From: Puccinellia tenuiflora
Lineage: Eukaryota > Streptophyta > Magnoliopsida > Poales > Poaceae
Assembly: GCA_012064385.1 (NCBI GenBank)
Contig: QRDG01000131.1
Coordinates: forward strand, 694,459-758,458
Length of the DNA: 64,000 bases
Direction: 5' to 3'
Made by a program: the position numbers and the translations under genes. Under the pieces are notes generated by a model. That model had not been told where the DNA came from, made no database searches, and saw only the letters and a program-made list of their open reading frames with translations. Positions 10,607-21,718 of the stretch are shown here, piece after piece (the stretch's first letter is position 1; each line of letters starts with the position of its first letter).

Positions 10607-10705
10607 AACTCCTACTCGTCCTCGAGTAGGTAAGTGATAACAAAATAATTTTGATGAGACATGCAACCAACAAATCTGATCAAGATAGTAATGCAAAGCA
10701 CATGA

Positions 10706-11153
10706 NNNNNNNNNNNNNNNNNNNNNNNNNNNNNNNNNNNNNNNNNNNNNNNNNNNNNNNNNNNNNNNNNNNNNNNNNNNNNNNNNNNNNNNNNNNNNNN
10801 NNNNNNNNNNNNNNNNNNNNNNNNNNNNNNNNNNNNNNNNNNNNNNNNNNNNNNNNNNNNNNNNNNNNNNNNNNNNNNNNNNNNNNNNNNNNNNNNNNNN
10901 NNNNNNNNNNNNNNNNNNNNNNNNNNNNNNNNNNNNNNNNNNNNNNNNNNNNNNNNNNNNNNNNNNNNNNNNNNNNNNNNNNNNNNNNNNNNNNNNNNNN
11001 NNNNNNNNNNNNNNNNNNNNNNNNNNNNNNNNNNNNNNNNNNNNNNNNNNNNNNNNNNNNNNNNNNNNNNNNNNNNNNNNNNNNNNNNNNNNNNNNNNNN
11101 NNNNNNNNNNNNNNNNNNNNNNNNNNNNNNNNNNNNNNNNNNNNNNNNNNNNN
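10706..11153. other. Assembly gap (448 N)
   Basis: Unresolved bases. Open stretches spanning them are meaningless. The rest of element D and the left end of the following LTR-like block probably meet here, so order across the gap depends on scaffolding. Confidence 1.
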
Positions 11154-14100
11154 GTTTCCTCCGTTCCAGACCGATCTAGCAGTGCCCGCACCCCCTCCTG
11201 CTCCCCTGGCTCGCACCCGAGACGCCTCTATCCTCTCCCATAAATGTTTGACCGGAGTTGGGCGCCGCCCAGCCGCGCGTCGGCTCCTCCCCCTCCCACT
11301 GCTCTCGGGCTCGAGCTAAACGTGCTAGTTCCGGGCTCGTCCTGCTCCTCTGGCTCGAACCAGCACCGACCATTCCCCCCCCCCCCCCCCCATTCATGGC
11401 TTGGACGCAGGACGGTGCACCGGCGGCCATCAATGGCCAAAACCAGCCACCACCTACTCTCCTCGCCCCTGCCTATAAAGCCACCCCGAGCCCCTTTCAG
11501 ATGCATCCCACCCCCCATACCTCACTCTGGAACCTCTCTGCTACTTTAATTGGAGGATAGACCTCGAATTCGGCCGAATCGACCGAGAACGTCGCCGCAG
11601 TTCCTCGGACCTCGCGAGCAACGTAGAGCGTCTTCGTCCAGTTAAATTAGTTTGGGAGGATCCCCTTGATCTCCTCTACCTCCCAGTGACCTCTTTCTGT
11701 CGAATGGTGACTTCAATCGACGGCGCCATCCGCGTCCGCCCTGGCTGCCGTGGCCGTGCTGGCCAAGCTCGGGGAAGGCCGCACCCGTGGGCTCTCCCCC
11801 CCTCCCGCTCAAGGCTGTCCCTGGGCGCGGTGGGGCGCGGCGTGCCCGTCCTGGCCGTCGGCGTCTGCCCTGTGCCCCCCAACTGCCGGCGGACGGCGAT
11901 GTCCATGCCAGCTCCCGTGCGGGAGCTCGAAGGCGAGGCACGTACAGGAAAGATGAACTGGATCGATCGATCCCTCCGTTCGTTATCTTCTTTTTTTCCT
12001 CTGAACCGTTTTCTGGCCTGATCCAGCAGGCAGCCCAGCGGTGGCAGCCATTTGCGGTCCAGCTCGGCCCACCCGGGCGCTGGCGCCAGCGCGCGCAGCG
12101 CAGCACGGCCGTAGCCCATCTGCGGCCCGTGCGGATTTTTTTTTCCGCGAAACCCTTTTCTTTTCTCTGCTGGACCGAATTTCAAACGCCCACAACTTTT
12201 GAACCGTAAGTCCGTTTTCAGTGATTCAAATTTCTAAATCTTCGTCTCGACGAGCTCTTTCCGGTGGTACTGATATCATCTCATTCCAAAATAGTTTTAT
12301 TGGGTGCCCTTTTGTACGTGCATTCCGGAGTCCGTGGAACGGGGCTATCGCTGCCTACGCCACGGAACCAACCCGACCTTTCCAAGCCCAAGGGATCCCG
12401 TCTTCGCAGGCAAGCTAACCCCTTGCTATGAGCAGTCCCGCAAAGTTGTTTGTTATTCGCTTAGTGTTTATATTGTCCGTGTTAGCATTTATATCATGTC
12501 GGTCTGTTATTGTTGCTTTGTTGTACTTCATCCACGTATGCATTGGGTTGATGTTTGAATTATCTGTGCGCCTCGCACTTGCATGGCTTTGACAACTAAA
12601 TAACAAAAACATGCGTTGATTGTTTGCTTCTTCTTCAACGCCGAGGCTAGGTGCGGACAAATGTCGGCCCGTGATCCTCGGAGTTGGGGGCATTTGCCAA
12701 AAGAGTTATTTGCTTCTTGTCCCTCCGTCAAATATGGTTGGCATAGACCACCCGGACTGCGACGCTTGGGAGCTGACTTTCCATTGGTTCTTTTGCCGAG
12801 ATTGCTGACACCACGTCGAGGGAACCCTCGAGTGGAATGGGTGCTCTCTCATTCTTATGATTGCTTTTCGGTTAGTTTTGGAGACTATATGCCCAACTCC
12901 CCACTTCCTGGTCAACGGTCGGACGATAACGCCGCCAAAGACTTGCGCGTGGAGGAACGGATGCGTCACAGACTCCGCCTGTGCTATATTATTATACTAA
13001 CCCCCGAGTGACACCGGCCGGGTTGCCCGCCACAGTCACCCGGGTATGCTTATTATTATTCTGTGACTCTAACCCCTGAGTGACACCGGCCGGGTCTCCC
13101 GCCACCGTCACCCGGGTATTCTTGTTATTCTGTGACACTAACCCCCGTGTGACACCGGCCGGGTTGCCCGCCACGGTCACCCGGGTATTATTATTGTGAT
13201 GTGGTTATTTATTCATGCAAGTGTTAGGCATGTTCTAGGCTATGTTTGTTTGTGCTTGTTTGTGTTGCTAATGCCTTGTTGGTTGTGATTATGTGTTGAA
13301 CTAATCGTTTGTTGGTTGGGCATGTGAATGCTGAAACTTGATTAAATGAAACACCCCTCCAAACAACGATGAGGTCTATTCATAGTGCCACTAATCTGAA
13401 CCCTTGAACGCACTACCACTGTCGCCCCAAATGGGAGAGCCTTAACCTATGTAACCTATCAAGCCTCCTTGGATGCTACCCTCTTGGCAAGTCTAGTCGG
13501 TTACTGCATAGTTGTGGTCGGGGCTAGTCTTGCGAAGGTTCCGGAGCTAGGCGTTGCTCATTCATTGGGGACGTGCCGGATTCACTTCGTCATAAGACTT
13601 AGCCCGAGTGGTAAGTCGGTAGTTATTCAAGGAGTGTCCTGGTAGCGTGAACGGTTATGTAAGTGTATCTTGCCTTAGCTAAGTAAGGTGCATTTAGATG
13701 AGTGGTAACTGCAAACTCTCGAGAGTCTCAACCTAGCAAGCTAGCCTCGTTCCTGGGATATGGAACACCAGTTCAGTGTCGGTCACACTATTGTCTTTGT
13801 CGTGTCCGGAGGTTTAACTTAAGATATGTTTAAAAGAATTGATGAACGACCTGACCTCACCTAATAAACAATAAGATGATGCAGGGAACGTTACTTGAGA
13901 TAAGGAAATATGGTAAGGCCAGTGGGCCTAGCAGTGGTAACATATGAGATTAGCCCTGTGAGGCTAAAGGCCAGTGAGCCTAGCTGTGGTGATATGATTG
14001 GTTATGTTATTTAGCAACTGTTACACCCGTCTACTCGTCACAGGTAAGCTCGTTGTATGATTGCCGGTACACGATCCAACCCCACCTGGCTTGGACCCTG

Positions 14101-14641
14101 TACTGGTGATACCCCTATTGCTTGCTTATGACATGTTTGGTTGTCAATGCCATGCTACTTTCATGCCATGTATCTAGAGTACACTTGCCATGTTGTAGGA
14201 TTTTACTTACAGGGTATATCTTGTTGCATGATTGTTGGATTGTTTGTAGTGAGGGGCAATACTTGCTGAGTGCATAATAATGTACTCACGGGCCTTGTGA
14301 TTGTGGCCAGATTTTGGCGAGGATTCATCTTCCACCTTAGCGAGGTTTTGGAGCAAGAGCGTGCTAGGATCAGTAGCCCAGCCAGATGCCTGTGGAGTGG
14401 AGCCGCTCCAAGCCGTTGCCATAGCCGTCTTCCGCTGCCAGTTAAACTCTGTCCTGAGCCATGCTTGGCTTGATATTTTGTCATGCCTTGATGGCCTTGT
14501 AAACCGTTTGTAGCCCTTTGGGCCTGATTGTGTAATGATATTTTCGCTATGTTGCATTGTCGTAACGTGCGTCCAGATATCCTGGGCTGGCGCACGGGGC
14601 GACCACCTCTCTGGCGATATGTGTCAGAGGGGGGTGCCACA
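11154..14641 (+). repeat. Long noncoding LTR-like block
   Basis: About 3.5 kb with no convincing coding capacity. It has a GC-rich promoter-like start with a TATA box (GCCTATAAAGCC, about 11470-11481), a poly-C run at 11376-11391, a 70-bp triple repeat (12999-13196), and an end (14560-14641) that looks like an LTR 3' terminus (GGGGTGCCACA). Open stretches on both strands (for example minus 12185-11676) have low-complexity Arg/Pro/Ala composition and no domain. I read it as most of a long LTR or LARD-type element whose left end is in the gap; the family is not identified. Confidence 0.45.
12999..13196 (+). repeat. Three tandem copies of a ~70-bp repeat
   Basis: Units begin TAACCCC(G/T)(A/T)GTGACACCGG at about 12999, 13069 and 13139, each holding GTGACACCGGCCGGGT and CCGCCAC(A/C/G)GTCACCCGGG. 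Within a unit GTGAC...GTCAC and CCGG/CCCGGG elements form an inverted repeat, so each unit could fold as a hairpin. Confidence 0.85.
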
Positions 14642-15888
14642 GGACGGCCCGGGCGCCGTCATCCACTTCCCCCTCGGTGGCGGCGTTCGTCTCTTCCTCC
14701 GTCTGCTCGTCGGAGTCTTCCGCCTCCAGGATGGCCGCAGGTCCATAGAAAAAGGACCGCAGACGTCATCCTCGAACACGACCTCAAAATCTTCAGCCCT
14801 CTGAAGCTCGCAAAGCTGCACGACAAGCCGACTAGGTCAGGCGGCAGACGGACAAAAAGTTGAAGACGGACTAAGAAGCGATGACCAACCTCAGGGGCTC
14901 GTTCCGAGCGAGTGGAACGGCGGAAGCCCAAACTTCCAGCTCTGCCCAATTCTGTCGGTGATGATGCGGGCAGCCCACGTGCGCAGGCTGTCCGGCTTCG
15001 ACACCTCCATGCTGACCCGGGTGGGATCCCGGGGACCAGAGTAGAAGCACATCTTGTGCGACCGAGCCTGCAGCGGAAATATCCGCCTTGACAGCCATGC
15101 CAGGGTCAGATCCCTGGACGTCAAGCCGGCGTCCACCAACTCCTTCAGCCGACCCAACAAGACTACTTCCAGGGCCTCGTCGACCAAGGGCTTCCGGCTC
15201 CAAGACTTGTGCGCCGGCAGCGAGCCGGAGAAGGCCGGAAGGCCAACCTGATCAACGCCGGAGAGATTCCGGACATAGAAATAGGAGCTCTACCACTTCT
15301 TGATGGAGTCGGGCAGATGGATCTTGGGCAGTGGCGTGTTCTTCGTGTAGATGGAGACACTGCCGCAATCCCGCTGCTGCCCGGCGGTCATTTGAGCCCG
15401 CAAGTAGAAGAACATGCCGAACACCTCCATGTAGGGCCAAATCCCAGATACGCCTCACACAGCATGACGAAGCACGACAGCTGTGTGATGCAGTTGGCTC
15501 CCAGATGGTGTGCTGCCCGGCGGTCGTCTGAGCCCGCAAATAGAAAAACATGCCGAACACCTCCATGCAGGCCAGATGCCCAGATACGCCTCACACAGCG
15601 TGACGAAGCACGACAGCTGTGTGATGCAGTTGGCTCCCAGATGGTGGGGCTGCAGCCCGTAGAAGCGCAAAAACTCCGAAAAGAAGGGCTCGCCGGAAGC
15701 CCCAATCCCCGCTCCAAATGTGCCGAAAAAACAACAAACTCACCCTTCTGGGGCTTTGGCGAAATCTCCTCCGGGCCGGGAGCGCGGGCTCCCACGTCGT
15801 CCGTCCTCCCCAGGAATCGACAACGGCGGAGCCTCCGAATGTCTTGATTATCCACGCCGGAACCCATCCACGCGCCAGAACTCGCCAT
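14642..15888 (-). pseudogene. Element C copy of the antisense gypsy-associated gene (N-terminal exons)
   Basis: The minus-strand ATG at 15888 opens MASSGAWMGSGVDN, then the conserved segment PKPQKGEFVVFSAHLERGLG, EFLRFYGLQPHHLGANC and FVTLCEAYLGIW. I assign it to the putative gypsy-type transposon domain (Pfam Transposase_28) by memory of its FLxxYGLQxHxLxPN / LCEAFLGI pattern. The 136-bp duplication (not a multiple of 3) breaks the frame. The reading continues to the GPFSMDL region near 14740, where the C/A similarity ends. Confidence 0.65.
15377..15648. repeat. 136-bp tandem duplication inside element C
   Basis: Copy 1 is 15377-15512 and copy 2 is 15513-15648, both starting CTGCCCGGCGGTC. 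Element A has one copy at the matching place (about 48584-48720). The two copies differ at about nine positions including one indel, so they are not a fresh duplication. Confidence 0.9.
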
Positions 15889-16413
15889 GGACGACCTGTT
15901 TCCCGTCGAGGGGGAGACAGAGACAAAGACGGCGAGAATGCGGGAGAGGATCGACAAGCACTGAGGAGCACGAAGAGCAGCGGGGGAGACGAAGCGGGAA
16001 TGGGGAACGGTAACCCCGGCCGTTCCCCCCTCTTTCTTCTTTTAAAGTAAAGGCTGGCGAAACCGCCTCCGCTCATCACGCCACGTGGAGCGCAGACGCG
16101 CCACACCCTCCGCAAAGGATCCCGCAAGCGAGCAGTTGCCACAGAAGATCCTGCCCGATGAAGCCGAAACGACGCACCCCGGACCTCGGGCAGAGAACCG
16201 CCAGCCCGACAAAATGGCGGGACATGGCTGACGTAAGCCACGACCTGCACCTCCAAGACGTCAAGATCTCCACCGACCGGCTGCACCAAGCCGAACCAGC
16301 CGCCTTCAGCAAGCGACGCTCAAGCCAGCGACTTCATGCCGGACGTCCTCAGGTCCAATGATGTCAAAAGAAGCCCATGAAGCCTTCCCAGCGAACAGGC
16401 AAGCCTCCACGCG

Positions 16414-16425
16414 CTCGGGGGCTAG
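16414..16425 (+). other. Element C polypurine tract
   Basis: CGGGGGCTAG ends at the base before the LTR start TGTTGGGG. The identical tract precedes element A's 3' LTR (49489-49500). Confidence 0.75.
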
Positions 16426-17114
16426 TGTTGGGGAGACGAACCCCATATACCCCAAGGAAGCCAAATTCACCAAAGAACTCAAGCCGGCCGGTTCAAGGCG
16501 GACCCGATGATCCGGCTTGAAGGCGTCTTCGACCACCCATCTTGGAGTAGCCGGACCAACCCACCGACCGATCCGTACTGGTGGGCCAGCTTCACACAAC
16601 CGCCATAGGTGAACAGTGCCCCCTGTCGGGCGTTACGCCTACAGCACAATGATGAACCAGCCCAAGCCGGCCTTGTACTGTAGCGATGTCATAGGGGTAA
16701 ACTTGTAACTTCCCTGTAACCCAAAACCCTAGCATGCTGCCTATATAAAGCAGGCCAGGGTCCCCTGAAACGGGGAACGAGAGAGAGAGACAGATACGCA
16801 CGGTCATGCTACACAGAGCCTCCCCCACGTTCACGATCACAGTCATCTTCCAGCTCCAGCCGGCCCAGTAGTTCAAGCCGGCTCTACCCCGAAACAGCTC
16901 TAGGAGCATCACTTGTAGCCCGATTTCATGATCTAAGCAATAAGAATCCAGAAGAGCAGGACGTAGGGGTGTTACCTCACCACGAGGGCCCTGAACCTGG
17001 GTACATCGCGTGTGTTTGCGTGCTTGCTACCCAATCCCGCGCGAGCGCCATCGTTGCCTTGTCCCACACTTCTTTTCCATCTTTGATGGATATGTCGTTG
17101 ATGCCACCACGACA
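16426..17114 (+). repeat. Element C 3' LTR
   Basis: A 689 bp LTR from TGTTGGGGAGACG to CCACCACGACA. It contains TATA-like CCTATATAAAGC (about 16740-16751). It shares about 15 diagnostic bases with element A's 3' LTR that A's 5' LTR lacks. It is followed by GCGAGGAGACTGGAGAGA, identical to the 18 bp after A's 3' LTR. Confidence 0.9.
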
Positions 17115-18815
17115 GCGAGGAGACTGGAGAGATCGCTCCCTCCTCCCCGGCAACCTCTGCATCACAAGCGACAGGCGGAGGACCTTCCCGGCCACCAGCG
17201 CTCCGGATGACGACCTCCACCCGCCACCTAACGCCGGCGGACGACCTCCCCCGCCAGATCCCAGCGCGAGCGCCGGCCCCAGCCTTGCTCGCTCGACCGA
17301 GCGCCGCCGTCGACCTAGACCAGATCTCCTCACCGCCGCCGTCGTGCTCGTCCCCAACTCCACCTTGGGCCGCCTCCCACCCACACCTCGACCGCCCGCC
17401 GCCGGGAGAGCCCAATACCACGAAGCGCCGGTACAGCAGATGCCAACAGGAGCGGCAGGTCGGGTGTGGCCTCGGCTTGGCATCCCAGCTTCCCTACTCT
17501 ATCGTCGCGTCATGCTCCCCTGCTAGCTCTGCCGATTGTGGCAGTTCCGTGGTCTGCACCCTTTGAGTCCACTGTGCTCGATCCTAGGAGTGCAGTTTTT
17601 CTCTCTATGAAGTTCAGATAACCATTGGTTCGTTCGGTACATATTCAGATTTTTTTGTTAGCAGTAGAGGTTTTGCTTGTTGGAAGTGCATACATGCGAC
17701 ACTCGACTTCTATTTTTCTGAGGAAGCTTGCTTTATTGGCACATCGATTGCAATAAAATGCACGCAATAAAACTGTACCGCGACCCCAAAAAAATATGGT
17801 GTGAGTGTGAAGTCCATATTGATGGAGAACCTGTAATAAGAAAAATCAAAGTTCACTCCGCAAACATCAGTGGTTCACCTTTTCATAGGCATGAAGTTCA
17901 AAATTTATACTCACGAAGAAGTTAACATTTTTGTTATATTTTGTTGGAGAGTTCAAATTCATTAGCACGGTGAAAGTTCATATTTATATTGTCGCAAAGT
18001 TCATATTTAACTATTTAGAAGTTCGGACAATTTTTTTTTCTCCATAAGGGGTACACTTGTTCTGGCGTTGAAGTTTGTTATCAACATCCCCGGAGTCGCT
18101 CATTGTCTTCTCTCACCATCCTATTTCTCCTAGTTCAAAATGAAGTTTAATCGACAAAATTACTGAAGTTCAGAAATGGTTCGAGTATGAAAATCAAACA
18201 GGTCAAAAAAATAATATCAAAGAAGTCAAGAACATGACGGAGAACGTGCTTCTGGTGCTCCGTCAAGAAGTTCACTTATGTGTTCGGAAGAAGTTCACAA
18301 ATGCGAAGTGGGAAGTTTAGAAAAAATGAGAATTCTAAAACAATAGAATTATGTAAATTTAAAACTGCTCTTAAACCGTAAGGAATTTCGAAACAGTGCG
18401 TGAGATAACAAAGTTGCGGCTTTTTCGTAGCTTTCCAACGGCGTATCATTTGCATCAATCCGATAAACGGTTTGAAAATGGCGACCAAAATACGGTACGG
18501 ACGCGAAAGTAGTATTAGTATATTTGAAATTCTTTAAAAAACGTAACTAATTTCGAAAACCCGTGAAAATGAAAAAGTTTCGTAATTTCCTTAGCTATGC
18601 AACGGTATATCACATGCATCATTCCGATAAGCGGATTAAAAATCGTACTAGAAAATTTTCCCGTGAAGATGATGAATCAGTCTGTTCCGTAAGGAAGTTC
18701 ACATTACCATTAAATGAAGTTCATCAACATTGCGAGGGAAGTTAGAAGTGGTTCCAGAATAGCTATTCTACAACTTTGACACTCAGGGAGTAGAATAAGT
18801 TATTCTACACCCACC
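17115..18815 (+). mobile_element. Right arm of a TIR transposon of family H
   Basis: GC-rich sequence (17115-17560) passes into AT-rich DNA scattered with GAAGTTC motifs. It holds subterminal repeats (about 18400-18700) that are inverted versions of those at 19260-19800, and ends in a TIR-like segment (18754-18815; CAGAATAGCTATTCTAC ... TATTCTACACCC). The TIR resembles the one at 50327-50385 in the same orientation. I see no transposase. It is probably a non-autonomous DNA transposon; superfamily not assigned. Confidence 0.45.
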
Positions 18816-19140
18816 CCATATCTTCTAAACCGTAAATGATTATTACATTACGTAAATTTTGTATTAACTCGTAAGTTAAGGAGAACGTAAAAAAATATCG
18901 ATATGACGTAAAACTTTTTTTACGTGACGTAAAAAAATATGTCATAAAATATGCATTTTTTTATGGTTTTTACACTGTTATGACTCATAAAATTGTATTT
19001 TTATGTCAATTTTCATTATGGGTCAATATGAATGTAATTATTTGTATATCAAATTCTAAATAAATAAAGTAAAAGAAACTTAGGGTGCAAATAAGTATTA
19101 TGCACCCTGCGTGCTGAATAGGGTGTCTATATATATATAT
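18816..19140. repeat. AT-rich spacer with ACGTAAAA motifs and a (TA)n tract
   Basis: ACGTAAAA/TTTTACGT occurs several times as inverted pairs (about 18870-18940). GTGCATAATACTT-like TIR pieces lie near 19085-19120, followed by an AT microsatellite at about 19128-19147. It looks like one or two MITE remnants. No gene. Confidence 0.4.
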
Positions 19141-21718
19141 ATATATTACAGCTATTCTGCACTCCCTTGCAGAATAAGTATTCTGCACAACTTTCTGAAC
19201 TTCCTAAGCAGTAAACCGTGAACCTCTCGGCGGAACACCCATATCTTTGTTTTTCGGACAGTATTTCGACCGCCATTTTCAAATCTTTTTATCGGAATGA
19301 CGCATGTGATATGCCGTTGGATTCGTATTGTAAATGCGCAACTTTTACTCTTCTGGACGGTTTTCAAATTCTGTACGGTTTTAGAACAATTTCGAATATA
19401 CTAAACACGGATTTCACGATTTTGTCCATTTCCATACAGTATTTGGGACGTCGTTTTCAAACCGCTCGTCGGATGGATGCAAATAATATGCCGTTGGATA
19501 GGTATTGAAATTGCTGAACTTTTACTCTTTTGTCAGTTTTCAAAATTATGCACGGTTTGAAAACAATTTCAAATAAACTATACAATGTTTTTGCGGATTT
19601 GTCCGTTTCCGTACTATATTTTGGACGTCATTTCCAAACCGTTTGTCGGATTGATGCAAGTGATACGCCGTTGGAAAGCTATGGAAAATGCGCAACTTCT
19701 CTATCACTAGCTAATTTTCGAAATTCATTACAGTTTAAGAGCAGTTTTAAAAATAAACAATTCTGTTTTACATCCAGCGGACAGTTTTTTGACAATTAGT
19801 TTCAAACCGCTTATCGAAACGTAACAAATGATACGGCGTTGGAAAGATATTCATTAGGGGCAACTTTTTTGTGAAGAAATGTTTTCAAAATTCAGTACGG
19901 TTTTTTATTAATTTTAAAAATACGAAAACTGATAAACAAGATGATATGTCAATCGATTGAAAATTGACACGGATCAACTAATCGGATAGGATGTGGCGGT
20001 ATGGGAGAGTCAAATTATACTCATATCCTCCCTAATTGCATTGTTGGTCAGTCGATTTGGACAAATAGAACTTGTAGTGATGATTTTATGTAGTACGACT
20101 TCCGTTCTAGAAAAACAGAGATATGAACCGCCTCCAATATAGCCGTGAACTTCTCTCTATTAGTATGTCAACATCCGAACAAGAAGAGGTGAACTTCCTT
20201 TTTTTCCACGAGCGAAAGCGAACTTTGCCACGAACGTAAGTGAACTTTCTATTTTTTTCACAAGTGAACATCTCGCTGGACCATCTTTTTTCTAAATTTC
20301 TCACGATTCACAGTTGAACTTCCTATTCTCGAAGCACTTCTGAACTTACTCATAAAGTTGATAACTCCCCATAACTACGTAAGTGAACTTCCTATTTTTT
20401 AACTGAATTTCTCGGCATAGCATATCATATTTTTCTAAACCTCTCGCGATACGCATGTGAACTTACTATTTTTTCTTTTTGCAAGTGAACTTTATTTTGA
20501 CGGACTATTTTTCTGAACTTCTCGGGTATGCATAAGTGAACTTCCTATTAATTTTCGAAATTCATAGCTGCCAGTTTCTTAAACCGTAATGACAAATGAT
20601 TTACAGGTTTGTTTCTTAAACCGTAATGACAAATGATCTTCTACTTCAAAAGTAGTGAACTGCCCCAATAATGATGGCTTTAGGCGCATACAAATCTAGC
20701 TTCCCGACGAAATGAAACTTCTAAAAAACACAAAAGTGGATGAAACGAACTTCCAAACAAACATTAGTATATTTCATGTTTAAACTAGAGGAACTTCTAC
20801 TTTTTATGTGCTGCAACCGTCCAAACTTGGCTCAAATACAAAGCTAATACACAATTTGTATCAAAAGTAGTGAACTCGTGGTTGTTCCTTTGCTCGCAAA
20901 ACGAATGCAATTTTTGATGTAAAAAAATCCCTGTAGTGGCGACGGCAATTGCAATCTCTGAACCTCCATACAAACGTGCGGTCACCGGAAAGGGACACAC
21001 CAGAGAGCAGCGATCGTTCATGGGAAGGACGAGGAAAGGCGGTCGTGGCGGCGAGCATGGGTGGCAGGGGCGGCGCACGGGTAGCCGGCCGAAGTAGCGA
21101 GTTGGGGGGAGCATCTTGGAACTTCGCACCGAATCCGCAGCAGGAGGCCCGGGATTGGAGTCGATGTCGCGAGGTTGGAGAGGCTGGCCCGCGTCGGAGA
21201 TGCTGACAGAGCTCCGGCCGACGAGCGTTGCTAGCCACGGTGGGACTTGTGGCAGCCCGTCCGCATGGTGCAGAGGAGGCCGTGGCTGGGGGCTCTGATG
21301 GAGAGAAGGACGCGGCGGCGCGCTCCAGTGGTGGGAAGGCCGGGCCGGCTCGATCCGGCAGAGGAGAGATGGCGGCAGTGCGCTCCAGCGGAGGGGAGGC
21401 CGGGGAGGCTCGATCCAATGGACGGGAGACGACGACGGCTCGATCCAGCGGAGGGGAGGCCGGGGCGGCTCGATCCGGCGGTGGGGGTCCGCGGCGGCGT
21501 GGTCTGGTGGAAGTCGCGGGCGCGCGGCGGCGGAGGTCGGTGCCGGGGAAGGAGGAAGGGGCGGTGCCGGCGCAGGGGAAAGGGGAAGGGTGGCGCCCGA
21601 CGCGGGAGGTCAACGAGGGGCGGTGGTCTCCGGCACCACTCAGGATGCGGTCGAGGATGGAGGATCGGGAGCTGGGTGATGGGTGTGATCGATGGGAGGT
21701 GGTTGGGAGGGGGGCGAG
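19141..21718 (+). mobile_element. Left arm of transposon H, interrupted by element A
   Basis: Starts with a TIR (about 19145-19195: GCTATTCTGCACTCCCTTGC, AGAATAAGTATTCTGCAC), followed by roughly four ~177-bp subterminal repeats (19260-19800), a zone of repeated GAACTTCC (20150-20560) and a GC-rich centre (20950-21718). Element A inserted at GCGAG (21714-21718). The matching right end lies beyond A at 50193-50385. The minus-strand Pro/Arg/Ser-rich open stretch over 20861-21718 has no domain and is probably not coding. Confidence 0.5.
19260..19800 (+). repeat. About four ~177-bp subterminal repeats
   Basis: Units share ATTT.G.ACG.C.TTTTCAAACC, then CGGATTGATGCAA.TGATA and GCCGTTGGA. They lie at about 19259, 19435, 19614 and 19782. 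Inverted counterparts occur at about 18400-18500 and 18560-18660. Confidence 0.75.

Larger units (their letters stand above)
9118..10705 (-). mobile_element. Element D: 3' LTR and internal end of an LTR retrotransposon
   Basis: On the minus strand the LTR starts TGATACGTGTCAAACG at 10592 and ends ...GTAGACATCA at 9118. The sequence just before it, AAGCTTGGGGATGC, is the polypurine tract, so this is the 3' LTR and the internal region lies to the right, running into the assembly gap. I know this LTR type as abundant in Triticeae but cannot name the family with certainty. No coding sequence is visible. It cuts the copia element at 9117; the expected duplication would be ATCAT (9113-9117). Confidence 0.75.
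14642..17114 (+). mobile_element. Element C: 3' end of a Tat-lineage element, near-copy of the 3' end of element A
   Basis: From GGACGGCCCGGGCG (14642) to the end of an LTR (17114) this follows element A's 47850-50192 closely, including the antisense gene, its upstream region, the polypurine tract and the LTR. Differences are scattered substitutions, 1-bp indels and a 136-bp tandem duplication unique to C (15377-15648). The left edge is abrupt inside an antisense exon. Directly right of the LTR stands GCGAG, the same 5 bp that form element A's target duplication. Confidence 0.85.

Noticed and set aside
10568..11319. Open stretches on both strands spanning the N run
   Set aside because: They exist only because N is not a stop.
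11642..12209. Several overlapping open stretches on both strands
   Set aside because: Arg/Pro/Ala-rich, GC-driven, no start or splice support and no domain; treated as LTR-like noncoding DNA.
14203..14640. 145-codon minus-strand open stretch
   Set aside because: No recognisable protein; it lies in the terminal part of an LTR-like block.
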